From: Bacillus sp. JCM 19058 | GTDB taxonomy: Bacteria > Bacillota > Bacilli > Bacillales_H > Bacillaceae_D | DNA length: 51,329 bases | Direction of reading: 5' to 3' | Assembly (NCBI GenBank): GCA_001310555.1 | Contig: BAXO01000032.1 | Location: 1-51,329 of the forward strand | Shown here: positions 20,227 to 29,830 of the stretch, in pieces | Layout: the number at the start of each line of letters is the position of its first letter | Position numbering within the stretch: position 1 is the stretch's first letter | Notes under the pieces: generated by a model | What the model was told of the DNA's origin: nothing | Database searches by the model: none | Seen by the model: only the letters and a program-made list of their open reading frames with translations | Translations under genes and position numbers: made by a program

Positions 20227-20776
20227 TTAATCAGCAATTTCCTCAACAACTAACTCTTCATTCGTGTAAACACAAATTTCTGCCGCTGTTTTCAAAGCAG
20301 CAGTTGCGATTGCGCGAGCACTCAGCTCCGAGGCATGTTGCTTAAGAGCTCGACCTGCCGCCAGCGCATAGTTTCCACCTGAACCGATCGCCAGTATACC
20401 GTCATCCGGTTCGATAACTTCTCCCGTACCAGAAACGAGAAGGATTCCCTCCTTATTCATGACGATCAGCATCGCCTCAAGCTTGCGCAGCACTCGATCG
20501 CTGCGCCATTCTTTTGCTAATTCCACGGCAGCGCGCTGCAAGTTCCCATTAAACTCTTCCAGACGGCCTTCAAACTTTTCAAAAAGGGTGAAGGCATCTG
20601 CAACCGAACCAGCGAACCCGGCCAGCACTTTACCTTGATAAATCCGACGGACTTTTTTTAGCTGTATGCTTCATTACGACGGCATTTCCAAAGGTTACTT
20701 GCCCATCCCCAGCCATAGCGCAAGCTCCTTGGTGCTGTATAGCGAAAATGGTTGTTGCATGAAACGAACTGTTCAT
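20227..20776 (-). CDS. hslV: HslV (ClpQ), peptidase subunit of the HslVU protease (frameshifted)
   Basis: HslV/ClpQ is the proteasome-like N-terminal-nucleophile peptidase of HslVU. The start at 20776, seven nt after AAGGAGG, reads [20 protein letters not shown]. The core [20 protein letters not shown] and [20 protein letters not shown] is diagnostic. T7 at 20653-20659 is one base too long; with six, [20 protein letters not shown] reads through. The length of ~182 residues fits. The Bacillus orthologue CodW starts MSSFHATT and uses an N-terminal serine. Here an extra Asn follows Met. Unusually, 248 nt separate it from hslU. Confidence 0.93.
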
Positions 20777-20805
20777 CTTTATTCCTCCTTGACGGGCGCG
20801 CTTGC

Positions 20806-21712
20806 TCATGCGCGTGGATGATGGTTCATATAAACATCTCGCAGCCGCTCCTTCGTCACATGTGTATATATCTGGGTTGTTGACAGGTTTTCATGCCCAA
20901 GCAGATCTTGAACAACCCGAAGGTCAGCCCCGTTATTCAGCAGATGTGTAGCAAAGGAATGGCGGATATCGTGCGGCCGGACACGCGTAGAGATGGCAGC
21001 CTGTTCTACACGCTTTAAAAGTACCGTACGAATACTCCTTTCAGATAGCGGACCGCCGCGATAATTAAGAAACAAGCGTTTCGTTTCGTTATCCCCTTTT
21101 CTCAACAATTCTACTCGTGCGCTGTCCAAATAATCTTGCAATGCATCGCAAGCGAATGAACCGACAGGAACGTAGCGCTCCTTTCTTCCTTTTCCGGTAA
21201 CAAACACCGTTCCAATGGAAAAATCTAGGTCGCCTACGTGTAATTGACTGCATTCACTGACACGGATTCCGGTTGCATAGAGCAGCTCAATAATCGAGCG
21301 ATCGCGTTTGTCTAGGGCTTTTTCACCTGTTAAAGAGGAGAAGAGCTGGTTCATCTCTTCTTCATACAAAAAAACTAGGCAGCTTTGTGGCCTGTTTTGG
21401 CAAGTGGGTTTGAGCAAACACATTTCGTTGTACTAGCTTTTCCCTAAGCAGAAAACGGTAAAAGCTCCGTAATGCTGAAATTTTACGAGCTACCGAATTA
21501 CGCCCGTATTTTTTTTCATAGAGGGCTGTTAAATACTCTCGCACCTCTAACTCAGAAATATGGGCAAAGGTATGAGGCTCGTATTGTTTGACAAACAAGC
21601 GGAAATCCTCAATATCCTGCGTATAATTTCTAATCGTGTGCGCTGAGCTGTTTTTCTCCACCTGTAAATAACGGACGAAACGAGAAAGCCATTCTTTATC
21701 AGGAAAGCTCAT
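20806..21712 (-). CDS. xerC: XerC-type tyrosine recombinase CodV (frameshifted)
   Basis: XerC/CodV resolves chromosome dimers at dif together with XerD. The catalytic residues are present: Arg in [12 protein letters not shown], His and Arg in [13 protein letters not shown], and the nucleophile Tyr in [10 protein letters not shown]. The N-terminal SAM-like domain starts [21 protein letters not shown]7 at 21368-21374 is one base too long. With six, [20 protein letters not shown] joins both halves into ~301 residues. An 8-base T run at 21509-21516 reads in frame (YEKKYGRNS). It is the first gene of codV-hslV-hslU-codY. Confidence 0.94.
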
Positions 21713-21776
21713 ACAGTTCTCTCACCTCTTAAAGCTACTAAATTCTATCATGAAACAGAGGTTATGACAATATTGT

Positions 21777-23080
21777 TTACATTTTTTTCACAAAATTCTG
21801 AATCGAGGCTAATGCGCGCTCAGCAAGCTGATTGTTTCTTTCCTTTTTTTGGCGAATTTTTACATCTAATGGTGGTAATAAACCAAAATTTGCGTTCATT
21901 GGCTGAAAGTTATCAGGATTGGCAGTCGTAATATAATTGGCCAAACTGCCTAAAATCGTTTCGGGAGGGAGCTCGAATAATTGTTTGTCCTGCAACAGTC
22001 TTGCGGCATTGAGACCGGCAATTAAGCCAGATGCTGCCGATTCAACATAGCCCTCTACGCCGGTAATCTGCCCGGCAAAAATAATTCGTCACGCTCTTTA
22101 TATTGATAGGTCGGCTTGAGCAGGTTCGGTGAGTTGATAAAAGTATTTCGATGCATCACCCCATAGCGGACGATTTCTGCTTCCTCAAGCCCCGGAATCA
22201 ATTGTAACACTTCCTTTTGTGGACCCCACTTCAAATGAGTTTGAAATCCGACGATATTATACAATGTTCCTGACGTGTTGTCCTGACGCAGCTGAACAAC
22301 GGCATAAGGACGCTTTCCTGTTTTCGGATCCTCTAATCCGACAGGCTTCATCGGTCCAAAAAGCATCGTTTTCTTGCCGCGGCTAGCCATCGCTTCAATC
22401 GGCATGCAGCTTCAAAAAAGATTTCTTTCTCGAATTCTTTTAATGGTACAGTTTCTGCCGAAATTAAAGCGTCATAAAAGCGATCAAATTCCTCTTCTGT
22501 CATCGGACAATTCAAATAAGCTGCTTCGCCTTTATCATAGCGCGATTTTAAATAGACTTTGTCCATATTGATCGAATCCGTTTCAATAATTGGAGCAGCC
22601 GCATCGTAAAAATAAAGATATTCCTCACCAGTAAGTGCTTGAAGCTTTTGGGACAACGTCTCCGAAGTTAATGGCCCTGTGGCAACAATCGTCGGTCCTT
22701 CAGGAAGGTCAACAACCTCTTCTGTCATAACCTTCACGTTGGATGATGCTTCACTTGAACCGTAACGGCCTCTGCAAATTGATGGCGGTCTACAGCAAGC
22801 GCACCGCCAGCCGGTACGGACGCCCGGTCAGCAGAATTGATAATGACAGAATTCAGCCTTCGCATTTCTTCCTTCAAGACACCGACTGCATTCGTCAAGG
22901 CATTCGCTCGTAGCGAATTGCTGCAAACGAGTTCTGCGAACTTGTCTGTATGGTGCGCCGGCGTTTGCTTCACAGGCCTCATTTCATATAAATGGACGTT
23001 AATCCTTGCTCTGCAAGCTGCCAAGCTGCTTCACTGCCTGCCAGTCCTGCTCCGATCACATTCACTTTATTGGATTGCAT
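21777..23080 (-). CDS. trmFO: TrmFO, folate/FAD-dependent tRNA m5U54 methyltransferase (frameshifted)
   Basis: TrmFO (Gid) methylates U54 of tRNA using methylenetetrahydrofolate and FADH2. The ATG at 23080 gives [20 protein letters not shown], the FAD-binding Rossmann motif. The two catalytic cysteines lie in [10 protein letters not shown] and, after correction, [18 protein letters not shown]. Four single-base losses break it: near 23003 (GINVHLYEM), 22739 (HHPNVKVM), 22411 (EGC read as EA) and 22080 ([14 protein letters not shown]). Unlike its neighbours, it shows only losses and no A/T-run gains. The corrected length of ~434 residues is full. Confidence 0.93.
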
Positions 23081-23452
23081 TTTTCCACTCCTCTAACCTT
23101 TACGTCGTAGAAACGCCTTCACCACAAGGAGGGTGAAGGCTTTCTAATAGCTTCAATTCCGACCATTTATTTCTCGATGCATTGGCGTCCTTCTCGTAAG
23201 AAAGGCATCACCGTGTTTCGTCTAAATTTTGTTTAGTCAATTGAAAAAGGTAAGCCCCATCTTTTTAAGCGAAGGCGCAAGTTTCCGTCCAGGTAGGTCG
23301 AGCCTTTACCTGATTCCCCGATGTTTAAGCTTGCAAACACGAATTCGTTTACTAGCTGGGAAGAAGCTTAGCAATTGTTCCTATCTTCCATTCGCTACAT
23401 TTACTTTATTATCATAATATTTTTTTTCGGCAAGATTCAACAATTACGCAAT
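23081..23452. other. trmFO-topA intergenic region
   Basis: This stretch of 372 nt has no convincing gene on either strand. It contains one hairpin: GCCTTCACC (23115-23123) pairs with GGTGAAGGC (23132-23140) around an 8-nt loop, 35 nt upstream of the trmFO start. The hairpin lacks a U tract on the minus strand, so it may be a leader structure rather than a terminator. I see nothing else. Confidence 0.6.
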
Positions 23453-25533
23453 TTAATTAGCTTCTTCCTTATAATCGCATGATGAACACTGCACCTGTAC
23501 TCCTTTTTTTCTGTTTCTTTTCGACCAATAAGCCGGAGCATTTCGGACACGGCCTCGCAATCGGTTTATCCCAGGAAACGAAATCGCAGTCCGGATATCG
23601 ATCGCAACCGTAAAATAGACGCCTTTTTTTACTTTTTCGTTCAACGACATTACCTATTTTACAAGCGGGACATTTCACACCAATTTCCTTGACTATCGGC
23701 TTAGTATTACGACAATCCGGAAAATTCGAGCAAGCCATAAACTTGCCGTAGCGTCCCATTTTAAAGACCATTTCCGACCCACATTTTTCGCATTGTTCGC
23801 CGGCAGGCTCATCCTTAATCTCGACTTCCTTCATTTCTTCCTCGGCAACCTTCAACCTTTTTTTCAAACCCGCCGTAAAAGCCGTCGATTATGTCAATCC
23901 AGTTGTGTTTTCCGTCTTCTATCGAATCAAGGTCATTCTCCATTTTTGCGGTAAATTCAACATCAAGAATTTCAGGGAAAAACTCGACGATCAGCTCCAG
24001 CACGATCTCTCCTAATTCGGTCGGGACAAATCGGCGCTCCTCAAGAGCGACATAGCCTCGGCGTTGGATGGTATCCAAGGTTGGCGCATAGGTTGATGGG
24101 CGACCAATCCCAAGCTCTTCCATTGTTTTAACAAGCCTCGCTTCTGTGTAGCGTGGTGGTGGCTGGGTAAAGTGCTGATTCGGTTCGATTTCGAGCTTTT
24201 CGACCTTTTGCCCTTCTTCCAAATTAGGCAATAGGCGATCCTCTTCTTTTTTACCGTCGTCATTACCTTCAATGTAAATTTTCATAAAACCGGAAAATTT
24301 TACTTTCGAACCGTTCGCCCGAAATAACACTCCTTGATTCTCTAAATCAACGCTCATCGTATCCATAATTGCCGGGGCCATTTCACTGGCGACCATGCGC
24401 TCCCAAATTAAACGATATAGTCTTAACTGATCTCGAGACAAGAAGCTTTTTACCGCTTTTGGGTCTTTATAAATGGACGTAGGACGAATCGCTTCATGAG
24501 CGTCCTGCGTTTTTTTTGTCCTTTTTTTTACTGCTCGTTTTTCCTGCCTCGTATAATCCTTGCCATAATTAGCTTCGATGTATTGCTTTGCCTCAGCTTG
24601 AGCGGATGCTGAAATTCTAGTCGAGTCTGTCCTCATATAAGTAATTAGTCCGACCGTTCCTTCTTTGCCAAGTTCAATCCCTTCGTATAGCTGCTGAGCA
24701 AGCATCATCGTTTTTTTTAGCGCGAAAGTTTAATTTTCTCGCCGCCTCCTGCTGCAGCGAAGACGTTGTGAAAGGAGCGACTGGATAGCGTTTACGCTCT
24801 TTTTTCTTGACGCTCGTGACATCAAATAAATTCCCATCCAACCGGCCAGTCACGGCTTGAACGTCCTGTTCCGTTTTCAAGTCATGCTTCTTTCCGTCGA
24901 TTCCGTAAAACTTCGCTTCAAATGGATCACCTTGAAGAGTAAACTGACCTAGAATGCTCCAATATTCTTCTGGTTTGAACGCTTGAATTTCTTTTTTCGC
25001 GCTCAATAATCATTTTAACTGCAACAGACTGGACGCGGCCTGCGCTCAGACCTTTCTTGACCTTTTTCCATAGTAGTGGGCTAATATTATAACCGACCAG
25101 ACGATCAAGAATTCTCCTTGCTTGCTGAGCATCGACTAAATGCGAATCTATCTTTCGTGGTGTTTTAAAGGCGTCCTTTATCGCCTGTTTTGTAATTTCG
25201 TTAAATACGACGCGGCATTCCGAATGCTCATCAATATCTAAGCTATGAGCCAAATGCCAGGCAATCGCTTCTCCCTCACGATCAGGGTCAGCTGCGAGAT
25301 AAATTCTCTTTACTTTTTTTGGCAGCCGTTTTTAATTCTTTCAGTACCGGTCCTTTCCCCCGAATTGTAATATACTTCGGTTCAAAATTTTTTTCTACAT
25401 TAACTCCCATTTGACTTTTTGGCAAGTCCCTGACATGTCCCATTGACGCTTTAACGACGTATTTTTTTCCTAAATACTTTCCAATGGTCTTTGCTTTGGC
25501 GGGAGATTCAACGATTACTAAATAATCGGCCAT
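23453..25533 (-). CDS. topA: TopA, DNA topoisomerase I (frameshifted)
   Basis: TopA relaxes negative supercoils. The start at 25533 ([20 protein letters not shown]) is the Toprim motif. The catalytic tyrosine is in [14 protein letters not shown]. Three C-terminal zinc ribbons are visible: CEKCGSEM...[15 protein letters not shown]...CDRYPDC and CPKCSGLL...CSSCDYK. Five A/T runs are one base too long: T7 25314-25320, T6 24992-24997, T8 24711-24718, T7 23858-23864 and T7 23504-23510. Two other T8 runs (24510-24517, 24522-24529) and one T7 near 23625 read in frame. The corrected length is ~691 residues. As an essential gene it cannot really be this broken. Confidence 0.95.
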
Positions 25534-25576
25534 ATAGCAGCTCCCTCTCTCGAAGTTTAAATTAAAAATCCTCCCT

Positions 25577-25606
25577 ATTATTAAACAGACTTTCCACATT
25601 TGTCAA
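25577..25606 (-). promoter_or_regulatory. Sigma-A promoter for topA
   Basis: A perfect -35 TTGACA (25601-25606) and a near-consensus -10 AATAAT (25577-25582) lie 18 nt apart on the minus strand, ~45 nt upstream of the topA start. Confidence 0.6.
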
Positions 25607-25702
25607 ACGGATACAAAAAAATCGATTGTTTTTTGAAATATTTCATGCTAAACAACCCTATATAATATAGAAGGAATTGAAATATCATTAAATGGAAAAG
25701 CG

Positions 25703-26573
25703 CTATAATTCATTCAGTACATCCGCCGCCGACATGACCAGCTTTGCTCCTTGCTGTATGAGGTGATTCGTCCCTTGTGAAGCTGGTGAATAAATGGGAC
25801 CGGGAACAGCAAAAACTTCTCTTCCTTGCTCAAGTGCTTGATCGGCAGTAATGAGAGAGCCGCTTTTCTCTTTTGCTTCCACGACAATGACGCCGCGAGA
25901 GAGCCCACTAATCAGCCGGTTTCGTTCTGGAAACTGCCATTTTCTTGGTGGGAAGTGGGGTGGATATTCGGATATTATTAGCTGCTGTGCTGCAAGCTTT
26001 TGAAATAAATCACGATGGGAGGGCGGATACACATAATTCAAGCCAGAACCGAGGATCGCGATCGTCTGGCCCCTTTGTTCGATCGCCTGCCAATGGGCAT
26101 AAGCATCAATACCTTTTGCCATGCCGCTCACGATGACCCAGCCTTGCTTAATCAGCGGTTGTAAAAGAGCTTCAATACTTTTTTTTGCCGATTACTGTCG
26201 GTTTTCTTGTGCCAACAACGGCAAGACACGGCTCGGCTAATAAGGAAAGCTTCCCTTTCGCATACAAAACCGGCGGCGGATCGAAAATTTGTTTCAGCAA
26301 ATACGGATACGCAGCATCTGCAACAGTAAGCGGAACAATGCCGCGTCGAGTATAGGTGGTCATAATTTGTTTGAGTTGACAATTATGGAGGTCGTGCCAA
26401 AGCGCTCGAGCGTTGGCTGGCTGGAGGTCCAGTTGTTTCGCGAGCTGCGAGGCGGAATGCGCATACAGTTGTTTCAATGTCGGATCCAGCTGCAAAACCC
26501 TTTTTAGCAAACGGTACGTGACTCCTTTGCACGCATGGAGATGAACGAGGCGTCGTTTAAACGAGGAGGACAT
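25703..26573 (-). CDS. dprA: DprA (Smf), DNA-processing protein (frameshifted)
   Basis: DprA/Smf loads RecA on incoming single-stranded DNA during natural transformation. The Rossmann-like core is clear: VSGMAKGIDAYAHWQAIEQR, TIAILGSGLNYVYPPSH and GPIYSPASQGTNHLIQQGAK. The N-terminal SAM-like helical part starts MSSSFKRRLVHLHACKGVTY. T8 at 26179-26186 is one base too long; with seven, TVIGKKSIEALLQPLIKQGW reads through. The corrected ~289 residues match the family. It lies between sucD and topA as in B. subtilis. Confidence 0.93.
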
Positions 26574-26939
26574 CTTGACACATCCTTTATTAATTGAGGT
26601 GTAGTGCGGAATGACTTTAATGTTCAGCTAGTCAGCATTCGATTTAGAAAAGTTTCCTTCCAGAAGATTTGTTAAACTTCATTCTATTATGGAGATGAGG
26701 TTGACTGTAGAAAGAAAAAGATAGCACGAGGGATAAAGTTGAAGATTTATAAAAATAGAAGAGTTTTGCACAATCTGTCGTTTGTTGTCGGATTTTTCAA
26801 TTTCACTTAGGCTATCTTTCGTTTTTTCAACTGGCACAAAAACCCAAATAGAGAAAACTAATATTCGAAGAATGCCTAGAAGGCTTTAACATTAATGGGT
26901 GAATAAAGCCCCCTGCCGAGGGCTTTATCCTTATTCATT
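26574..26939. other. sucD-dprA intergenic region
   Basis: This stretch of 366 nt is AT-rich and holds the sucD terminator at its high... sucD-side end near 26901-26930. The rest has no open frame with a ribosome-binding site and no repeat that I can see. The dprA promoter is presumably here. Confidence 0.6.
26901..26930 (-). terminator. Rho-independent terminator of sucCD
   Basis: On the minus strand, ATAAAGCCC pairs with GGGCTTTAT around an 8-nt loop, followed by a short T-rich tail, 10 nt past the sucD stop. Confidence 0.82.
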
Positions 26940-27855
26940 TTATTTGGCCGCTTCGTGCGTCGTACACTTTTCGAGCAAGCCCTTCTCCTTCAGTACGGTG
27001 ATTAACGTCTCTCCCATTACTGACGGTGTCTCTGCAACCTTCACGCCGCAGCTCTCAAGCGTTTTAATCTTTTCGGCTGCTGTTCCTTTTCCTCCGGAAA
27101 TGATGGCGCCAGCATGACCCATACGCTTTCCTGGAGGCGCTGTTTGACCGCCAATGAAGCCGACAACCGGCTTGGTCATGTTGGCTTTAATCCATTCGGC
27201 CGCTTCTTCCTCAGCCGTTCCACCAATTTCACCGATCATAATAACTGCGTATGTGTCTGGATCGTCGTTAAATAGCTTGAGTGCATCGATAAAGTTTGTG
27301 CCGTTCACCGGGTCTCCGCCAATACCGACAGCTGACGATTGCCCAATGCCGTTCGTTGACAGCTGATGAACCGCCTCATACGTTAGTGTTCCAGAACGTG
27401 AGACGACGCCAACGTGTCCTTTTTTTATGAATATAGCCTGGCATAATCCCGATTTTACATTCTTCTGGAGTAATGACGCCTGGGCAGTTCGGACCGATGA
27501 GGCGCGTCTTTTTACCTTCCATATAACGTTTAACTTTGACCATATCCAATACCGGTATGCCTTCGGTAATACAAATCGTTAAATCAAGCTCGGCATCAGT
27601 CGCTTCCATAATTGCGTCTGCCGCAAATGCAGGAGGAACATAAATGACTGAAGCATTGGCTCCCGTTGCTTGAACAGCTTCACAAACCGTGTCAAACACC
27701 GGAATTCCTTCGACTTCCGTTCCACCTTTTCCAGGAGTCACTCCTCCTACGATCTTCGTCCCGTATTCCACCGCCTGCTTTGTGTGAAACAGGCCAGTAG
27801 CTCCTGTAATTCCTTGTACTATTACTTTTGTATCTTTGTTTACGAGGATACTCAT
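26940..27855 (-). CDS. sucD: SucD, succinyl-CoA synthetase alpha subunit (frameshifted)
   Basis: SucD is the alpha subunit of ADP-forming succinyl-CoA synthetase (TCA cycle) and carries the phosphohistidine in [17 protein letters not shown]. The CoA-binding Rossmann fold starts [20 protein letters not shown]. The chosen ATG is 27855, with AGGCGG nine nt upstream. T7 at 27420-27426 is one base too long. With six, [20 protein letters not shown] joins the two parts. The ~304 residues are full length. It is 18 nt downstream of sucC. Confidence 0.95.
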
Positions 27856-27872
27856 CTCCACGTCCCGCCTTT

Positions 27873-29032
27873 CTATTTCACTAGAGATACGATTTTTTGG
27901 GCGCCATCAGCCATCGAGTCAGCAGCTGTAATGTTTAAGCCTGAATCGTTCAAAATCTGTTTTCCTAAATCAACATTTGTTCCTTCAAGGCGCACAACGA
28001 GCGGAATTTCGAGTCCTACTTGCTTCGTTGCTGCAATAACGCCTTCAGCAATAATGTCACACTTCATAATACCGCCAAAAATATTAACAAAGATTCCTTT
28101 TACATTTTTATCAGATAAGATGATTTTAAAAGCCTCCGTCACCTTTTCAGCTGTTGCACCGCCTCCAACATCAAGGAAGTTGGCGGGATCACCATGATAA
28201 TGCTTAATGATATCCATTGTTGCCATCGCCAGACCGGCACCGTTAACCATGCAGCCAATGTTCCCATCTAACGAAATATAGCTTAAATCGTATTTGGACG
28301 CTTCGATTTCCTTTTCGTCTTCTTCTTCCAAATCGCGCAACGCAAGGATGTCCTTTTGACGATACAGCGCGTTTGAATCGAAATTCAGCTTCGCATCCAA
28401 CGCCATCACTTGACCATCACCTGTCGTCACGAGCGGATTGATTTCAGCGATCGAGCAATCCTTTTCTACAAAAACTTGATACAAGCCGAGCATAAATTTA
28501 ACGGCTTGTCCGACAAGCTTCTTCGGAATGTTGATGTTAAACGCAAGACGGCGAGCTTGGAAGCCTGTAATCCAACAGCTGGATCAATAACTTCCTTGAA
28601 GATTTTCTCAGGTGTCGCTTCAGCAACTTCTTCAATTTCTGTTCCGCCTTCTTCAGACGCCATTAGTACGACACGCGAAGTCGCCCGATCTAGAACAAGC
28701 CCGATATAATACTCGCTTTGGATGTCACAGCCTTCTTCAATCAGTAAGCGCTTTACTTCCTTCCCTTCCGGTCCGGTTTGATGCGTAACGAGCGTTTTTC
28801 CTAAAATCTCATCAGCGTATGTACGAACTTCATCCAGTTTTTTTGCAACCTTGACTCCTCCGGCTTTCCCGCGGCCTCCCGCATGAATCTGAGCCTTTAC
28901 TACACAGACATCGGTGCTTAATTCTTGCGCTGCTGCTACAGCCTCGTCTACTGAGAATGCAACTTTTCCGTTTGGAACCGCAACTCCGTACTGACGTAGG
29001 AGCTCTTTTCCTTGGTACTCGTGAATATTCAT
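27873..29032 (-). CDS. sucC: SucC, succinyl-CoA synthetase beta subunit (frameshifted)
   Basis: SucC is the ATP-grasp beta subunit of succinyl-CoA synthetase. It starts [20 protein letters not shown] after AGGAGAGAG. The nucleotide-binding part has [20 protein letters not shown]. The C-terminal CoA-ligase part has [20 protein letters not shown]. One base is missing near 28561, so [20 protein letters not shown] is broken after GLQA. No A/T-run insertion is seen. The corrected ~386 residues are full length. The gene is co-transcribed with sucD. Confidence 0.95.
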
Positions 29033-29137
29033 TCTCTCTCCTGCCTCCTATCAATTGCATATGAATTTATGTGCCATTCTGTTCTTTCGAGCCGAAAGGC
29101 GAGTTCCTTTACCATTTTAGCATTAATTCTCTCATTT

Positions 29138-29158
29138 TGGGAGGGGTTTCCCCTCCCA
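29138..29158 (-). other. Perfect GC-rich hairpin in the sucC leader
   Basis: The sequence TGGGAGGGG-TTT-CCCCTCCCA has 9-bp perfect arms and a 3-nt loop, ~105 nt upstream of the sucC start. No U tract follows on the minus strand, so it looks like a stabilising or regulatory leader structure, or a weak terminator for the small gene upstream. Confidence 0.7.
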
Positions 29159-29171
29159 CGCGAAAAATCTT

Positions 29172-29385
29172 TCAGACAAGTAGGATTTCCAGATATGCGC
29201 CGCCTTTCTTACTCATCCTTTTGGCAGTTGGATTCGGTTTTACCAAGTACGGATCGCGTCATATCTTTTGCCTTCGCATCCATTTCCTGTGCAGAAAAAT
29301 GAATACCGAATTCATGAGCAAACTCTTCCTTATAATTGTCCATGAACGATTCCGCTTCTGGAACGAGCAGTTTATTTTTTGGCAT
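29172..29385 (-). CDS. Alpha/beta-type small acid-soluble spore protein-like (probably frameshifted)
   Basis: SASPs coat spore DNA. The ATG at 29385 follows AGGAGGG by six nt. The translation reads MPKNKLLVPEAESFMDNYKE, then EFAHEFGIHFSAQ, which follows the SASP pattern NKLLVP-x-AE-x-x-x-D-x-x-K-x-E-x-A-x-EFG closely. As given, the frame ends at TAA 29209 (58 residues). If AAAA near 29246 were AAA, the reading continues as GKPNPTAKRMSKKGGAYLEI and stops at 29172 (~70 residues), giving a GG motif like the second SASP block. The family assignment rests on the N-terminal half; the frame correction is inferred. Confidence 0.65.
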
Positions 29386-29520
29386 ATGCTTCCCTCCTCA
29401 TCCGAAAGTAGAGTGCGACTGCTCTTTGAGCAGCTCTTGCTTAGTATGTCCGGAAAAACAACGGATAAGCTGAGAGCACGATTACTTTTTTTAAAGGAGA
29501 GATTGATAATAAAATGGGAT

Positions 29521-29830
29521 TTACTGGCCCGAACCGGCTCTATCTTCTTTTGACCAGTCGACGTGATGCTTCTCCACTTGATAAATAAAGGCAAAGACTT
29601 CAGCAACAACCTCAAACAATTCTGTTGGTATCGTTTGATCGATTTCCAGCTGTCCGAGCAATTCAACGAGAGACGGATCGGCTTGAATCGGAACGTCGTT
29701 TGCGATCGCCCGCTTGATGATCTCATCTGCAACAAAGCCTTTCCCCTTTCCGGTAACTAGAGGTGCTTTCGCCCTTTGCTTATCGTAGCGGAGCGCGACA
29801 GCTTCTTTTTTTCGGATATTGGGCCTTCAT
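29521..29830 (-). CDS. ylqH: FlhB-like C-terminal-domain protein YlqH (frameshifted)
   Basis: This is a ~102-residue stand-alone version of the cytoplasmic FlhB domain, without membrane helices and without NPTH. The reconstructed start MKAQYPKKEAVALRYDKQRA is followed by APLVTGKGKGFVADEIIKRA, VPIQADPSLVELLGQLEIDQ and TIPTELFEVVAEVFAFIYQV. This is nearly the FlhB pattern (compare flhB at 318). T7 at 29806-29812 is one base too long, which hides the gene. The ATG at 29830 overlaps the ylqG stop (ATGA). The function is unknown. The B. subtilis locus has the same order. Confidence 0.85.

Noticed and set aside
29259..29735. A long minus-strand frame overlapping ylqH
   Set aside because: It reads out of frame with the clearly conserved FlhB-like domain, which is revealed once T7 at 29806-29812 is shortened by one.
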